DNA of 64,000 nt, taken from assembly GCA_023374025.1 (NCBI GenBank), contig SIJG01000170.1, positions 89,132-153,131 of the forward strand. Direction: 5' to 3'. This stretch comes from Heterodera schachtii. Lineage: Eukaryota; Nematoda; Chromadorea; Rhabditida; Heteroderidae. Positions within the stretch are counted from its first letter, which is position 1, and each line of letters starts with the position of its first letter. Both the position numbers and the translations under genes were made by a program. Positions 1 through 12,172 of the stretch are shown piece after piece. A model generated the notes under the pieces. It had not been told where the DNA came from, did no database searches, and saw nothing but the letters and a program-made list of their open reading frames with translations.

Positions 1-292
1 TATAATTTTGAAATTTTATGGCACAATGTCACTATTTTTCAAGAAATTTTAAGGTCTGCCGCAAAATTTATTTGATCTTTTGATACCGAATTTACTGAAA
101 TCTGTCCTTATTACTAAGATTTTCCTATTTGCAGGCATCACCTAAACTTTTTAAATTTTTTCTGATTAATGTTTTATTTCGCTGGTTTTTGAAAAAAAAC
201 TTTAAAATGGCCATTTTTATGTAAAAAATGTACCAAAAACTCCCAATTTTCAAATTTTTTTTCCGGCGGCACCTATCGGCACCGCCGGCCCT
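1..292. mobile_element. Right end of a GC-palindrome repeat element
   Basis: AT-rich sequence that ends abruptly in a GC-rich near-palindrome at 263-292. Read on the minus strand the end is TAGGGCCGGCGGTGCCGATA followed by a T-rich/A-rich body. The same core recurs at 437-470, 28111-28144 and 42357-42384, each followed by the same kind of tail (AAATTTTGAAAATTTGG-like). The left part of this copy lies outside the window. The TAGGG end suggests a hAT-like terminal repeat, but the flanking 8 bases (ATTTGATA) do not fit the hAT target consensus well, so the class is open. Confidence 0.45.
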
Positions 293-436
293 AATTTGAT
301 AGCATTTTGATGAAATAAATTGTAAAAATTTACTGATTTGAAAAATGTTGCTAAATGTTATTATTTTTGACCCTTAAATCTTATTTTTCGGCCTTGTGTT
401 CATATTTTGAAAAATTATCGATCGGCACCATGGTTT

Positions 437-475
437 TGGGGGGCCGGCGGTGCCGATAGTCGCCACCGGAAAGTT
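437..475 (+). repeat. GC-palindrome repeat core, second copy
   Basis: Contains GGCCGGCGGTGCCGATAG followed by a slightly altered mirror half. It faces away from the copy ending at 292, so the two are separate insertions about 145 bp apart and not the two ends of one element. No matching right end was found. Confidence 0.45.
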
Positions 476-594
476 TTTCGTAATTTTAAATGAATTTTAT
501 TAAGAAAATTTGTTTAAAATCTCAAAATTTTTCAATATTTCCCGCCTTCGTGGATAAATTAACTTTTAAATTTTTAAAACGCCGGAGTCCCCAA

Positions 595-741
595 TCCCCC
601 GAAATAGTGTCGGGGGGTCGGGGGGCAAAAAGTCGGGGGTCGGGGACCTCGGGGGACGACATGTCGGGGGTCGGGTCGGGGGATCGGTTCAAAAAACGTC
701 TCGGGTCGGGTCGGGGGCCGGGGGGCTCGGGGTCGGGGCTT
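595..741 (+). repeat. G-rich TCGGGGG word array, transposon end, G4-prone
   Basis: About 150 bp built from variants of TCGGG/TCGGGGG, with many runs of 3-6 G on the plus strand. It stops at ...GGCTTAACCCTA followed by ATTTATAT. On the minus strand this end reads TAGGGTTAAGCCCCGACCCC, which looks like a hAT-type end with subterminal repeats. The 8 flanking bases fit the nTnnnnAn target pattern, but the partner end was not found. The open frame over it (490-759) is a by-product of the repeat. The G runs could form quadruplexes. Confidence 0.5.
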
Positions 742-2834
742 AACCCTAATTTATATTAAAGAAATAAAATTCAATCATTCCTGGTAAAAGAATATTCTTG
801 TAATCTGTTTTTAAATATTTAAAAAATTTAACATTTAATATTTTAAAATTACTTTTTTTTTAATATTTTTAATTTTGTTTGATTGCTATTTAATATTTTA
901 TTTTATCGCTTAATTAAAGTATTTTTAATTAATTCACGATTTTGGTTATATATCAACGAGTTATTTTTAGATTTATATGAAAATGTTTTTCCTTTTTTTC
1001 ATTTTAATTTTTTTTTATAAAAAAAATACTAGAATAAGTAAAATATTTAATTAATTAAGAATACTGCAATGTTAAATTATTTGATTTTAAAATTTAATAA
1101 ATACACGAAATAATCGCAAAATAATTTTATATTAGATTTAAATCTTCGATAATAATTTCATATTTTGATTATAATTAATAACGACTATGTTAACATTTTT
1201 TATTTTGTTGAATTTATTTTTTATTTTTGTTAATTAATTTCTTATAAAAAAATAATATATAATATAATATAATTTTAGCATTTCTAGGTATTAATTATAT
1301 TTATAAAATTAAAAATATATTTTAATAAAGTTATTCTATTTTCTTTATTCATTATATTAATTTGTCTTTCATATTTTTTTATTTCATTTAATTCAATTGT
1401 TTGCTTTCTTTATTAATATTGTTTTATTGCTTAATTAAATAATTTTATTGAGAGAATGAATTCCATTGTTTTTGGATGACGAATGACCTTTTCTCAAATT
1501 TTATAAAATATTGTTTTCAATTTCATTTATATTTTTTTTTAAATAACTTGCCAATTCGCGGCTTCTTTTATTATTAATTGGGTTTGTTTCTTTTAATTTT
1601 GCGCACAAACCAATAATTATAAAATAGTTTTTTCTTTTAATTACTTTTATGATTTTGATTTTTTTATTATAAAATAATTAAGAACTAATTATGTTTATTT
1701 ATCAATATCAATTAAAGTATATTTTTTTATTTCTTACTCATTTTTCTTTAAGCTAAAAATTTCATCTATTAATTATTTTTGATTTATGGCTTTTTGGCTC
1801 TCAAAGAATTTGAGTTGAGTTGTTATTTAATTGTTGTATATTTTGATGTTTATTTAGAAAATATTATATTATTTCTATATTATTGTATATCTATTTATTG
1901 AAGTTAAATATATTCCCTGATACATTGTTAAACTTTTAAACAATCTAATCAATTAAATTTAAATATTCTTCTTTCATTCTCATAATGCAAGAAATTTTAT
2001 TATTTAAATATTTTGCATCATTTAAATCAATCATTTCCTTATCTATTCAAAATATAATGCACTCGAGCTGCGAAAAAAGGTTTGTCTAAATGAATTTGGT
2101 TTTATTTTTCTTATATGTGATGGGGTCAATATATAACTTTATTCGGCGTTAGTCTAAAAGTTTCATATCAAAAATTCATATAATTGATTATTTTGCATTT
2201 TATTATTAAATATTTGGCTTTTCAATTAAATAATTGTTTATTAATTTAACTATTCTCTTCACATTCCTTACTTGTACGATTACCTATTTTTCTTCAGTTT
2301 CTTTTGTTATTTATCCTGCGACTTCCATTTTCAAAGCATGCATTACTAAGAGCTCATTTAATGACATTTTATATTAAAGTTTGTGAACCCAGAAAAAGTC
2401 AATCATTTATATGCAATATCGCAATAACTATAAATAAGGTGAAAAACTAATCAGCTAAATTTTTAACAAAAAAAACATTTTACTTTTTAAAGAAAAGGTG
2501 ACAATTAAAATTCAAAAACTTGACCTCAGCTCATAATTTTTTTTTGGTAGATATTAAAATAAAAATTATTTATTTATTTGAAATGGAATGAATAAATTTT
2601 GTTATACACTAAAAAATTGTTTAACAATTTTGTGATAAAAATTTTTTATTTAAAAATGCGTATTTTTCATGAATTATATTTCAACTCTTCAATAATAAAA
2701 TATGTTTTTTTGACTTTACTTGGTTTAATAAATCTTATTTTATTTATCATTAAATTTAATTCATAAAAAACAAATAAACGCCAATAAAATTTAAACAATT
2801 TCATGTGTTTTCTTTAATAAATGATAATAATAAC
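742..2834. other. T-rich desert, no gene seen
   Basis: Low-complexity AT-rich sequence with long T tracts on the plus strand. No ORF with coding character, RNA gene or clear transposon end was seen. A slightly GC-richer patch lies near 2310-2350. Confidence 0.6.
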
Positions 2835-3019
2835 TAGAGACCGGAATTTTGAAATGGCCGGCACCGGGACTTGGAAAATGAACCGGGACGGGATCCCGGG
2901 ACCGGGACTCCCGTTTTACCGGGACTCCCGGTCCCGGTGGTTTGTCAAAAATAACCGGGACCGGGAGTCCCGTTAAAATCCCGGCGGGATCCCAGTCCCC
3001 TCCGGTCTCTAATAATAAC
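2827..3019. mobile_element. hAT-type MITE, 177 bp, with target duplication
   Basis: The element proper is 2835-3011. The ends are perfect 11-bp inverted repeats, TAGAGACCGGA and TCCGGTCTCTA. Both sides are flanked by the identical 8-mer ATAATAAC (2827-2834 and 3012-3019), which matches the hAT target consensus nTnnnnAn. The interior is packed with CCGGGA/TCCCGG words in both orientations, as in hAT subterminal repeats. It is non-autonomous; the ORF on its minus strand is an artefact of GC-rich repeats. Confidence 0.88.
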
Positions 3020-4605
3020 ATTTTAATTATATAAGAATTAGCTTTTCATTTGCATATAAATATTGCACATCCTTGATCGTTTTTATAATTATTTTTAAGT
3101 GTTGCTATTATGCCGTGCTTTTTCATTAATCTTTGATATTTTTTTTTATCTTTTTTCCTCTTTTATTTGAACATTGAATTAGAAGTTTACATTTACTTTA
3201 TTTTCTTTTTAAATAAAAATTTTACTAACAAAATTATTATATTTCATCATTAGATTTTATCTCGTGAACCCGAACATAAATATGTTATTATTTGTTACAG
3301 ATTTTTGTTTAAAATTCACATAATAAACTATTTCTATAACTAATTAAAAATAAAACTAATTTTTTATTTTTCTGTTTTGTATTTTAATCATTAATAAATT
3401 TAATCTTTACTTGAATATGCATTATGTTTTATGGCTAAATTATTTTCATTGGAGAATTATTCAAAAAAATCTTATGGATTTTGTTTTGTTTTTTATAAAA
3501 TAGAGAAAATAAAAATAATAAATTAATATTTTTCGAATTAAATTAAAAAATTCAACAATGGTAAATAAATTATTGTAATGAAATTAATTTTTAAGATAAA
3601 TTATAAGAAGGCCAATAATAATATAATTTGTAAAATTCATTGAATACAAAACAGATAAACTATATAATATTTTCTTACTTGTTTTGTTTTTAACAATTTT
3701 AGGGTTTTGAAACAAACCGAAATTAAATAATTTATTAATAATAGGGAGTCTTAAAATAATGAAATTAATTATTATTTTTTCTATTTTAATCTCATGGTTT
3801 GCATAATCGTTGTTTTCTCCTTGGTTTGATCCTTATCAATTAAAAATGTTATATATTTATTTGTTTTCGATTTAATCATTTATTTCCATTTTATCCATTT
3901 TATAATAATATGATTTATTTGTTTAGATTTATATCTCTTTATTTTACATTTATTTTTATTTTACATTACACTATCTGTATCCATTTAAAGAAATTTAAAA
4001 ATAATTTTTAATTTTAGGTAAAAAAATTTACGTTAATTAGAAAATGTTTTTAAAAGCGGGATAGGGTTCCCGCACTTGAATCAAGCCTTTTCCATTTCCA
4101 ATAAATTCTCATCTGTAAAAATACAGGAAATTCAGGATTTTTAAGCATTTTCTTCCATCTTTCTAATCTATTTTCATGCCATAAATCTTCTATATTGACT
4201 TCGTTCCATAGTTGTTTCTCTAATTATGTTATTTACAAATTTAATAAATTAATCTTCTTTAATTGATTTGTATAATTTATCTTTTTAAAAACTCATATTT
4301 GCGTTTTATATTTTTGTTACTAATTTAATTTAATAATTAGCGTAAAATCAAATTAAATGTTTGGTCAGCTGAACAAAATTGTTGAAAAATGAACAAATAT
4401 CGTAGAGTCAACTTTTTATAAAGTTAAAAGATGGAGACTTGTCCGGATGGCCAAAGACACCACGAGGAAAATTTTCATTCCGCAATAATTGTTTTCAAAA
4501 TTGTTAATTTTAATTTTAAAATGAATTTTTTAATTGTAATTTAAATTCTGAATTATAATCCCTTATAAACATATAATTAGACGAACTAAACATTAGACCG
4601 AAAAA

Positions 4606-4805
4606 TGTTCTCGACAAGAGATTTATTTAAAATGGTAAGATTAATAATTATTATTTTTAGATTGTTTTGGTATAGTAAAATGAAAATACACTAAGAAAGA
4701 CCTTATGAATTAAAATAAACGCAGATTAATTTTTCACTTCTTTTAAAAAATTCGCAGCCGAAGAACATTATAAACTAGCGAGCATACATCCCGAGAAAAA
4801 AAAAG
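4606..4805 (+). repeat. Ancient dispersed repeat, copy 1
   Basis: The stretch from about 4700 shares ordered words with 56566-56700: CCTTATGAATTA, AAATAAACGCA, TTTTAAAAAATTCG, then ATCCCGAGAAAA. The part near 4615 (AAGAGATTTATT..AAATGGT) also recurs near 57680. Diverged and non-coding; class unknown. Confidence 0.5.
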
Positions 4806-5675
4806 TTAGAAAATAATATATATTAAAAAAATTTAAAATTGAAAATAATATGTTTAATTAAAATATAAATTAATTTTAATTTAAAAAATCAAAGAGAGTT
4901 TTAGGCGAGTAGATTTTTATTTGATTGCAAATTTAGTGTTTTTAAACAAAAATCTATTAAAATAATTATTTATATAAGTAACAAATGGCAGAGCACAAAA
5001 ATAACTCAAAAAGTGAATTTCTTTTTATTCCATTTTTTATTAATCAGTTTCTATTATTCAAAAAGTGACTTAATTTATCGAAAAAAAATACTGAATTCAG
5101 GGGATTTTGAAAAGTCAATCTGATTACAAAAACAAAAAAAAATTATTAGCTGATTTAAAAAAAAATATAAATACATAAATTATTGCAAAAATACATCATT
5201 AAAGTTAGCAATAATATAAATTGAATTTTAATTTTTTTGCTAAAGAAAAATAATAATTATAATTTGATAAAAAAACATTAAATAATTACAAATACAATTT
5301 TAATTATTTTGTTATTAATCTTAAAAATGATATAAATAATTTACATATTTTTCTTTATTTTTTAAACAAACAAATGATATTTTGATAACCCCAGAAAATG
5401 TTTAAAAAACTGAAAACCTCAGCCTCATTAAAGCTCTGTATTTTAATACTTAACTGTAGAAATGAAATTATTAATAAATAACGGAAAAATTCCCTCAGCG
5501 CATTTAAAATTTTATTTTTAATAACTTCGATTACATCATTTATTTATCTTAAAATTTCTGCTGTTAATTATAAATTATAATGATTTAAATTCTTTTAATA
5601 AAACTTTTTAAAAATAATTTATTTTTTCATTATTTTTGTAATTGGATTTTATTTTATTATTTAATTTATTTTACT

Positions 5676-5715
5676 TTCTTTTTTCTATTCATTTGAAATC
5701 TCATGTTCCGTGGGC
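5676..5715 (+). repeat. Dispersed word shared with 51966-52005
   Basis: TCTATTCATTTGAAATCTCA followed by TGTTCCGTGGG occurs here and, in reverse complement with one or two changes, at 51966-52005. It is one of the T-tract/TCATG cassettes, and the only pair seen in which the downstream word is also shared. Confidence 0.55.
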
Positions 5716-6309
5716 GTTTACTTAATGAACCCACATATAAACCATTTAATTTTACGTAAATAAATTTCATTTTAAGATAATCTTAATAAGTATTTATTTT
5801 TATTATTATGTAACTTTAATAAATTTTTTTCAATTTAATTTCAGGATAATATTAAATAAATAAATAAAAAAAACTAGTTGCTTTTAAGCAAAGTTAAGGA
5901 AAGTTTTCTTAATAATTCTCATTTGAGCATGTTTATTAATCCTTATGGGATTTTTCTATTTGTTTGATAAAATTTATTATCTTTGAATTACTAAAATAAT
6001 TAAATTGTGTTTACTAAAGAATATTTATCTTTTACTAAAAATTTTATTTAACTATTATTTATTTTATTATATGCAATGAATAAATAAACATTTCATATTT
6101 TGTACGGTCTTTAGCTTTGACAATCGCTCGATTGGATGTTTTTTAAATATATGAATTTAAAAAATCTTAAATATATAAGAAATACTTTCCATTTCTTTAT
6201 CTTACACTTATTATGTATTAATAATTATTTGTTTCACCGTTTAAATGAATCTCTTGTAATGACTTCTACGTGAGTTGTCGTCCTTGGTTGAACGTTCTAT
6301 ATTTGCAGT

Positions 6310-6329
6310 TTATATATATATATATATAT
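6310..6329. repeat. (TA)n microsatellite
   Basis: About ten TA units in a row, preceded by TTTGCAG. A simple repeat with no further content. Confidence 0.9.
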
Positions 6330-7239
6330 TTATTTTTGTTTTAAATAAATTTTCTTATTTATATTTTAATTAAGATTTATATTGCTGATGTAAACAACAT
6401 TAGAATCAATTAATTTATGTAATTAAGCATAATAAAAATTAAAAGAAAGTAAAAACAATAGATTTAATTTAAATTACAATTGTAATAAAATTCTTTTGAA
6501 TTGAAAGTAATCAAATAATATTTCAACAAATTATCTTGTCTATTTATTGACTTTTAACCTAAAAATTTCTATGAAACAAGCTATATAATTGTATTAATTA
6601 GTTATATATTTGAAAATGAAATTATCAGCCACATAAAAATACAAGCCATGGATTACGATAATAATTGTTTCTTTTAAAATAATAATATATAATACAAAGA
6701 TTATTTATAATAAGCAGGTTGGCATCCAATTTAAATTAATTAAAATGAAAATACTTTTTAAAAATGGAAAACAATAGGAAGAAACTGAGAACAATGTTCG
6801 CTCACAGACATGATTATTAAGGAATTAATGAAATAAGTACAAAATTGTTTAAAAATAAAATACAATGCTTTTAATTTGAAGTTTTAAAATATTTTTTAAT
6901 TGAAAATCTACTAAATTAACATGTTATATTCTTTCACCTTTTTATTTATTTATGATTTAAAAATAATAATACGAGAAAAGAACACAGACAAAATCTTTCA
7001 ATTGACGTTTTTTTGTATTTGTTCAATTTAAGATAAAATATGTAATAAATACTGAGTAAATAAACAAATAAAAATTTGCACATAAAGTAGTCTTAATTTA
7101 TTCAAATGAATTTTGTTTTTTAAAATATAAAAAATTAAAATATAAAATCGGAATAAATTATTTAATTTATATTCATAAATAGTTTTATGCATATCTAATT
7201 TTTTATATTGCCATTTAATTATGAAATTCTTGAAAATTA

Positions 7240-7770
7240 TACGCACAAATAAGCACGAAAAACGCGTTTTCCGCTTTGTTTGGGGTGTCTATGATGACTT
7301 TTATAATGCCTATTTTTGCCTATTTTGGACTTTTTGTGCTTAATGCCTATTTGCCTATTTTTGTGTCTATTTCGCCATTTTTGACGACTTTTTCAGGATT
7401 TTGAGAAAAATCCTTACCAAAAATGCAATAAAAATGAAAAATATACCCCTAAGAAACGACCTAAAAAATTTCAGAAAATAAATTCTTAAGAATTAAAAAA
7501 AAATTTTCACAAAAATTCTTTCCCAAAAATTAATTATTTTTTCTTCATTAATTTTTTGTTTAAAAAATTATTTTTATCGAAAACAAATTTAAAACAATAG
7601 AAATATAAGAAAATAATTTTTTAATTAATTTTTACTTGTTTTAATACTTAAAAAGCGTTAATAAATAATTTTTTTTGCCTATTTTAGTGCCTATTTGATG
7701 ATTTTTGTGCCTATTTAATGTTTATTTTGCGATTTTTTGTGCCTAAAAAAAGAAGCCCTAACCATGTTAA
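7240..7770. mobile_element. Degenerate element with TGCCTATTT words
   Basis: Both ends carry several copies of TGCCTATTT or GTGCCTATTT (7305-7375 and 7675-7745), a design like the TGCATATTT words of the intact hAT-type element at 44317-44981. The right end reads TAGGGCTTCTTTTTTTAGGC on the minus strand. No matching left terminus or target duplication was found, so it is probably a truncated or old copy. Confidence 0.5.
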
Positions 7771-9050
7771 ATAAATTGAAATATATTTAATTGTTTATTC
7801 TATAATCCATAATAAACAGCTTTATCAATAAATAAAGTAAAAAAAGCTTTATATTTATTAATCATTAAAATGCCAAAATTTTAAATAAATAAAAAAACAC
7901 GGATTCACACTAAAGTTAAAATTGCTAAACGAATTCGCAAAAAAAAATACACATAAAAATAATAATTCAGTAAGAAAAAGATTATAAAACAGATAAGATA
8001 TTATGAAAAGAAGAAAAAGTGAAATTTTTGATTATTGTGACGTTCAGTCGCTAAAATAAATAAGAATAAAATTAATAAAATGAAAAAGCATAAAATGTAC
8101 ATACTTTTTAATTTATATGGAACAACGACAACGGCAAATCCGAAGATAAACGATGCATGAGATTAAAATAGAAAAAATGATAAGAGAGAAAAATTAAAAT
8201 AGTTTATATACTTTAATAATAAAGCACTTTCACAATATGTTATACAGCTTAAAAATGGAACTTATAATTAAAAGCAAAAAATAATTTAATTCAAAATAAA
8301 TCAACTGTAACCTTATTTAATATAATTAGTTTATTAAAAAAGTTAAAAATTAATAAAAAAAATTATATTAAATTTTGTATAATTATAAAAAAATTTAACC
8401 AATAAAAGAAGATTAATTGTTTTAAACCATGAATTGGAGAGAAATAAAATTAAAAAATTAATTATTACTCAATAATCTTTTTTTGATAAATTAATTTTAA
8501 TTTATAATATAATATTGCTTTATTTAATTTTTCGGAGAAAATAAAAAATATATAATTGTATCAATATATATCAGATAATTAAACGAGTTAAAAATTATTT
8601 TGTCCTTTTTACAACCAAGAATAACATTCTAATACTGGTAAAGTAGCCTAAAATTTTAGAGCGTTTTTTGTATTAGTTAAATTGTACTTACATTTATGCT
8701 TATTAAAAAAAATTTTTTTAAAGTTTTATATTAAATAATATTTATTTAATTTAATAATTTTATATTGAAATTATTTTTTTATTAATGAACTAATTCATAA
8801 AAATTATATGCATTTTTTGTTTTATTCAAAAAAATAAATTAAAAATTCATATAAATTAAAAAAAATGGTAGATTTAACCAACATCAGCTCACCGAATCCT
8901 TAAAATAATAAGTTTTTTCAATACAAGAGAAATAAATAAATAATTATATTTATAAAAATAATTATTTATTAAACATGTCAAAAGACCTAGAGAATTTTTA
9001 AAATGAAAGCTATTTTATAATTATACTTAATAAACGCGAAAAAATGAATT
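7771..9050. other. A-rich desert
   Basis: A-rich on the plus strand. One short GC-richer word (8119-8158) lies next to CATGAGATTAAAATAG at 8156-8171, a minus-strand member of the TCATG cassette. No gene seen. Confidence 0.55.
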
Positions 9051-9250
9051 ATTGCCGAAGAATTTAGTCCCGGTGATTGGAATAGAGTCGAAAACCCCTG
9101 TAAGGCCGTAGACTGAGTTCCAGTGATTGCCAAGCAGAAGAATTGGTGAGATAATGCTAATGAATTAAGTCCCAGTGATTGGGATGCCGGGGGGGAGATT
9201 GAGTTCGGGTGATAGAAATGCCGAAGAATTGTTGTGCTTAAGTCCCATCG
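9051..9250 (+). repeat. Degenerate minisatellite
   Basis: Five imperfect units of AGTCCCAGTGATTGGGAT begin near 9066, 9116, 9168, 9202 and 9241, with GCCGAAGAATT preceding several of them. Units are about 35-50 bp with variable spacers. The GC content is far above its surroundings. No reading frame stays open across it. Confidence 0.65.
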
Positions 9251-11605
9251 CTAGTGGTTAAAAATTAAAGAAAGATCTTTCATAAAGCCAAAAATAAATT
9301 ATAATTCCTTAGTTGCAATATCAATGATTATTATTTTCTTTAATAAAATTTTAATTAATAATTTCACGAACGAATATAAAGTAATAATAAACAAATATAT
9401 AAATTACTTGAGAACCTTTTTCTTATTTGTTAAAGAAATAAAAATATTCATTGTTTTTTAGCTTAACCACAACACAAAATCCAAAATTAAATGTTAAATG
9501 TAAGAAAGAAATAATCAAGAAAGATTGAAATAAATAAATTAAATTATTTTATCAAAATAAAAACTTCAAGCTTTGAGTTCCGCATGCACTCGAACATCTT
9601 ATGTACATGTGAAGTGCATGAAGAAAAACCCATATTGAATGTGAAAATTTTATAATATCCAATTATATTGCATTTAATTATTCCAATGAAAGCAAATTTA
9701 AGAAAATTATCCAATAAAGAAAATAAAATTTTATCATTAAGTTTTAACAATATGATTATTGTAATCAATAAAAATATAAAACCTTAATCTTTCATGATCA
9801 TTCAACAAACGAAAAAATTAATAATAAATAATTGTTGTGATGAGAATAATTAATAAATAAACTAATTTTTAAAATTAAAATGAACCAAAAAATAAATTTA
9901 AAAAGTTTTCAAATGAAATTTTTTTCCTTCGATCAGATTTAAAAAGAAAAAACAAAATAAAATAATTTAGTATACAATTAATTCTTATAGATTCTGATTA
10001 AAAAATTATAATTTCTGAAGAAAAAGATTAAATATAATAAATTTCAAAATTTAAAGGTAAAAAATTAAATTTTTTTTCTTTTAAATCTTTATTCCGACAT
10101 TAAATTATTCATTCTTTTTATTTAAATAACTATTTATTATAACTTATTTAAAATTATTAGTTTTTTGATTACTCATATTCGTAATTTGTATTTTTGCGAA
10201 AAAAAAATTAAAAAAAAATTTTTTTTTTGATTTAATAATTTAAAGTTTTCAAAAGTCATTTTTCTAAATTCTATTGTTTCAATTTTGTTTAATTATTGGT
10301 TTTGTATTATTTGTCATAATTCTTAAAATTTGGTATTTATGTTTATGCTAAAAAATGTGAAAAAATATGTTAGTAAAATAGACAAAAATTTGTAATAAAC
10401 CTACTTAAATATAATGATGAAATTAAAACATGAAAGTTTTTGTTTATGCAATTGTTCTTATTTTGTATCTGCTAATAGATAAGATTCGTTTTGCTTCCGT
10501 TTTATTAATAATCTCGGATATGAATATTTTAATATGCTTTTTTAATGGATTTGTGCGCGATATCGTAGGAATATGGTTTGTCTAAAAATTGAAAAAAAAA
10601 ATTATGTTTTAATAAATGTGATAAATGATGAAACCACTGAAAATATATTTAACATATTAAAATGTCTTTCCTACTAATGATTTAAATTAATTAAAAAACT
10701 TAAAATAAGAAATATAAAATATATTGTTTTTAATCCTTTTATTATTTCGAGAATTATTAATCAAAACATTACAAAAACAAGAACAAATAAGCCAGGACCA
10801 ACAACAGAAAAGACTGTTGAGCGTATTCGACAAGAAGAATTTTAGTCTGAAACGAAAATGCACATAAGCAAAATTCTTAAATAAAACTAGAAGGAAACAT
10901 ATTGATTATCTAATATTACTAATGCCTTTTTTTTACAAAATAACAGTAAAATGGCCAAACATAAATTTTGCCAATTTAATCTTACCATAATTTATTTTTT
11001 AAAATTTATTAAATGCAAAGAAAAATTCCATTATTCTTAAAAAATTGCTGCTTTTAAAATGTAAAATACTTTGAAATGCTTAATCGCAGTTGTAGCATGA
11101 TGAACTATCAGTTACATTAAAAATAAGCCAATTTATTTCAAGCCATTGAATATAATGGTAAAAATTATTTTGTTTGGGTATTTCTACATGTTATTTATTT
11201 TCTATGAAAATTTCTTATTAATATAATTTATTTATTTTGCTAATTTAGTAATTTGCAAGTTAACAGTTTAATTATCAAAATTATTAGTAAATTAAAATTT
11301 AAACAAATACTAAATTAAGCTATTAACCTTGAGTGCATTAATTAAAGAAAAATTATATATCATGAAAAAATTTTTTACAAACAAAATTTGAAATTTGTCA
11401 GATATTGTTATTTTATGTGAAAATTCAAGTTTCGTTTGTTAAAAAAGCATTATTCTTAAATATTTTAAAGATAATTTTGATATTTTAAGTAAATTAAAAA
11501 CAGAGCTTTAACGATAAGAAATTAAATACTTTAATTAAGAAATAATTGAAAATTGTTTATAATTTTAATTGCTTCGCATGAAAACTGAAAACCAACACGA
11601 GATGT
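9251..11605. other. AT-rich desert
   Basis: Mostly A-rich to about 10050, then mixed. A more complex patch at 10440-10590 has words such as GTGCGCGATATCGTAGGAAT. No gene, RNA or transposon end could be supported. Confidence 0.5.
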
Positions 11606-12172
11606 TATTTAGAGGTGCTATGACGAAGCGACTAAATATGGGTGTTCAATAAAATTAAATTTAAATATGATTGTTAATTTATTTTCAAGTATTATCCTAA
11701 CTTAGCTCAAACTTGTGTCAAATTAATGAATTTAGTATTAGCGACAGCTCGAAACATCCTCTACTACTATGTATTTTATCTTTGGGCTATCTTTTTGTAT
11801 AAAGCACGGAGTAAATTATGATCTTTGACATTTCATGCATTTAAACGACTTACATTTTGGCTTCCATAATATTTATTTTGGCCCTTTGTAAATTTTCTAA
11901 TTATAACTTTAAAGTTAGGGTCAAAATTGTTTAGTCATAATTTTTCTTACATTTTTGGTCACAACTTTTTGTAAATTTTTACTAATTATTTGAAAATACA
12001 TAAATAGTAGAGGATGCTTCGAGCTGTCGCTAAATACTAAAGTTCATTAATTTGACTAACTTTAAACTAAGTTATGATTAATTACTTGGAAAATAAAATT
12101 AAAATAATAATTAAATTCATTATTACAAACACCCATATTTATGTTGCTTCGGCTCACCACGGTATTTAGATA
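11606..12172. mobile_element. Foldback element, ~170-bp inverted arms
   Basis: The left arm (11606-11775) reads in reverse complement as the right arm (11994-12172). Shared blocks include TAGAGGATG.TTCGAGCTGTCGC, CTAAATACTAAA.TTCATTAAT and ACACCCATATTTA. The centre is AT-rich and non-coding. It overlaps the left part of the duplicated block, where the second copy (near 16970-17060) has lost about 85 bp of the right arm. A diverged relative lies at 56950-57146. A foldback or MITE type is likely; the transposase class is unknown. Confidence 0.7.

Larger units (their letters stand above)
3020..7239. other. AT-rich desert with dispersed repeat relics
   Basis: T-rich to about 4300, A-rich 4400-5600, T-rich 5600-6350, then A-rich. 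No gene was recognised. It holds T-tract/TCATG words at 3781-3830 and 5698-5725, a small hairpin GCGGGA..TCCCGC near 4055-4072, a TA microsatellite, and the dispersed repeats listed separately. Confidence 0.55.
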
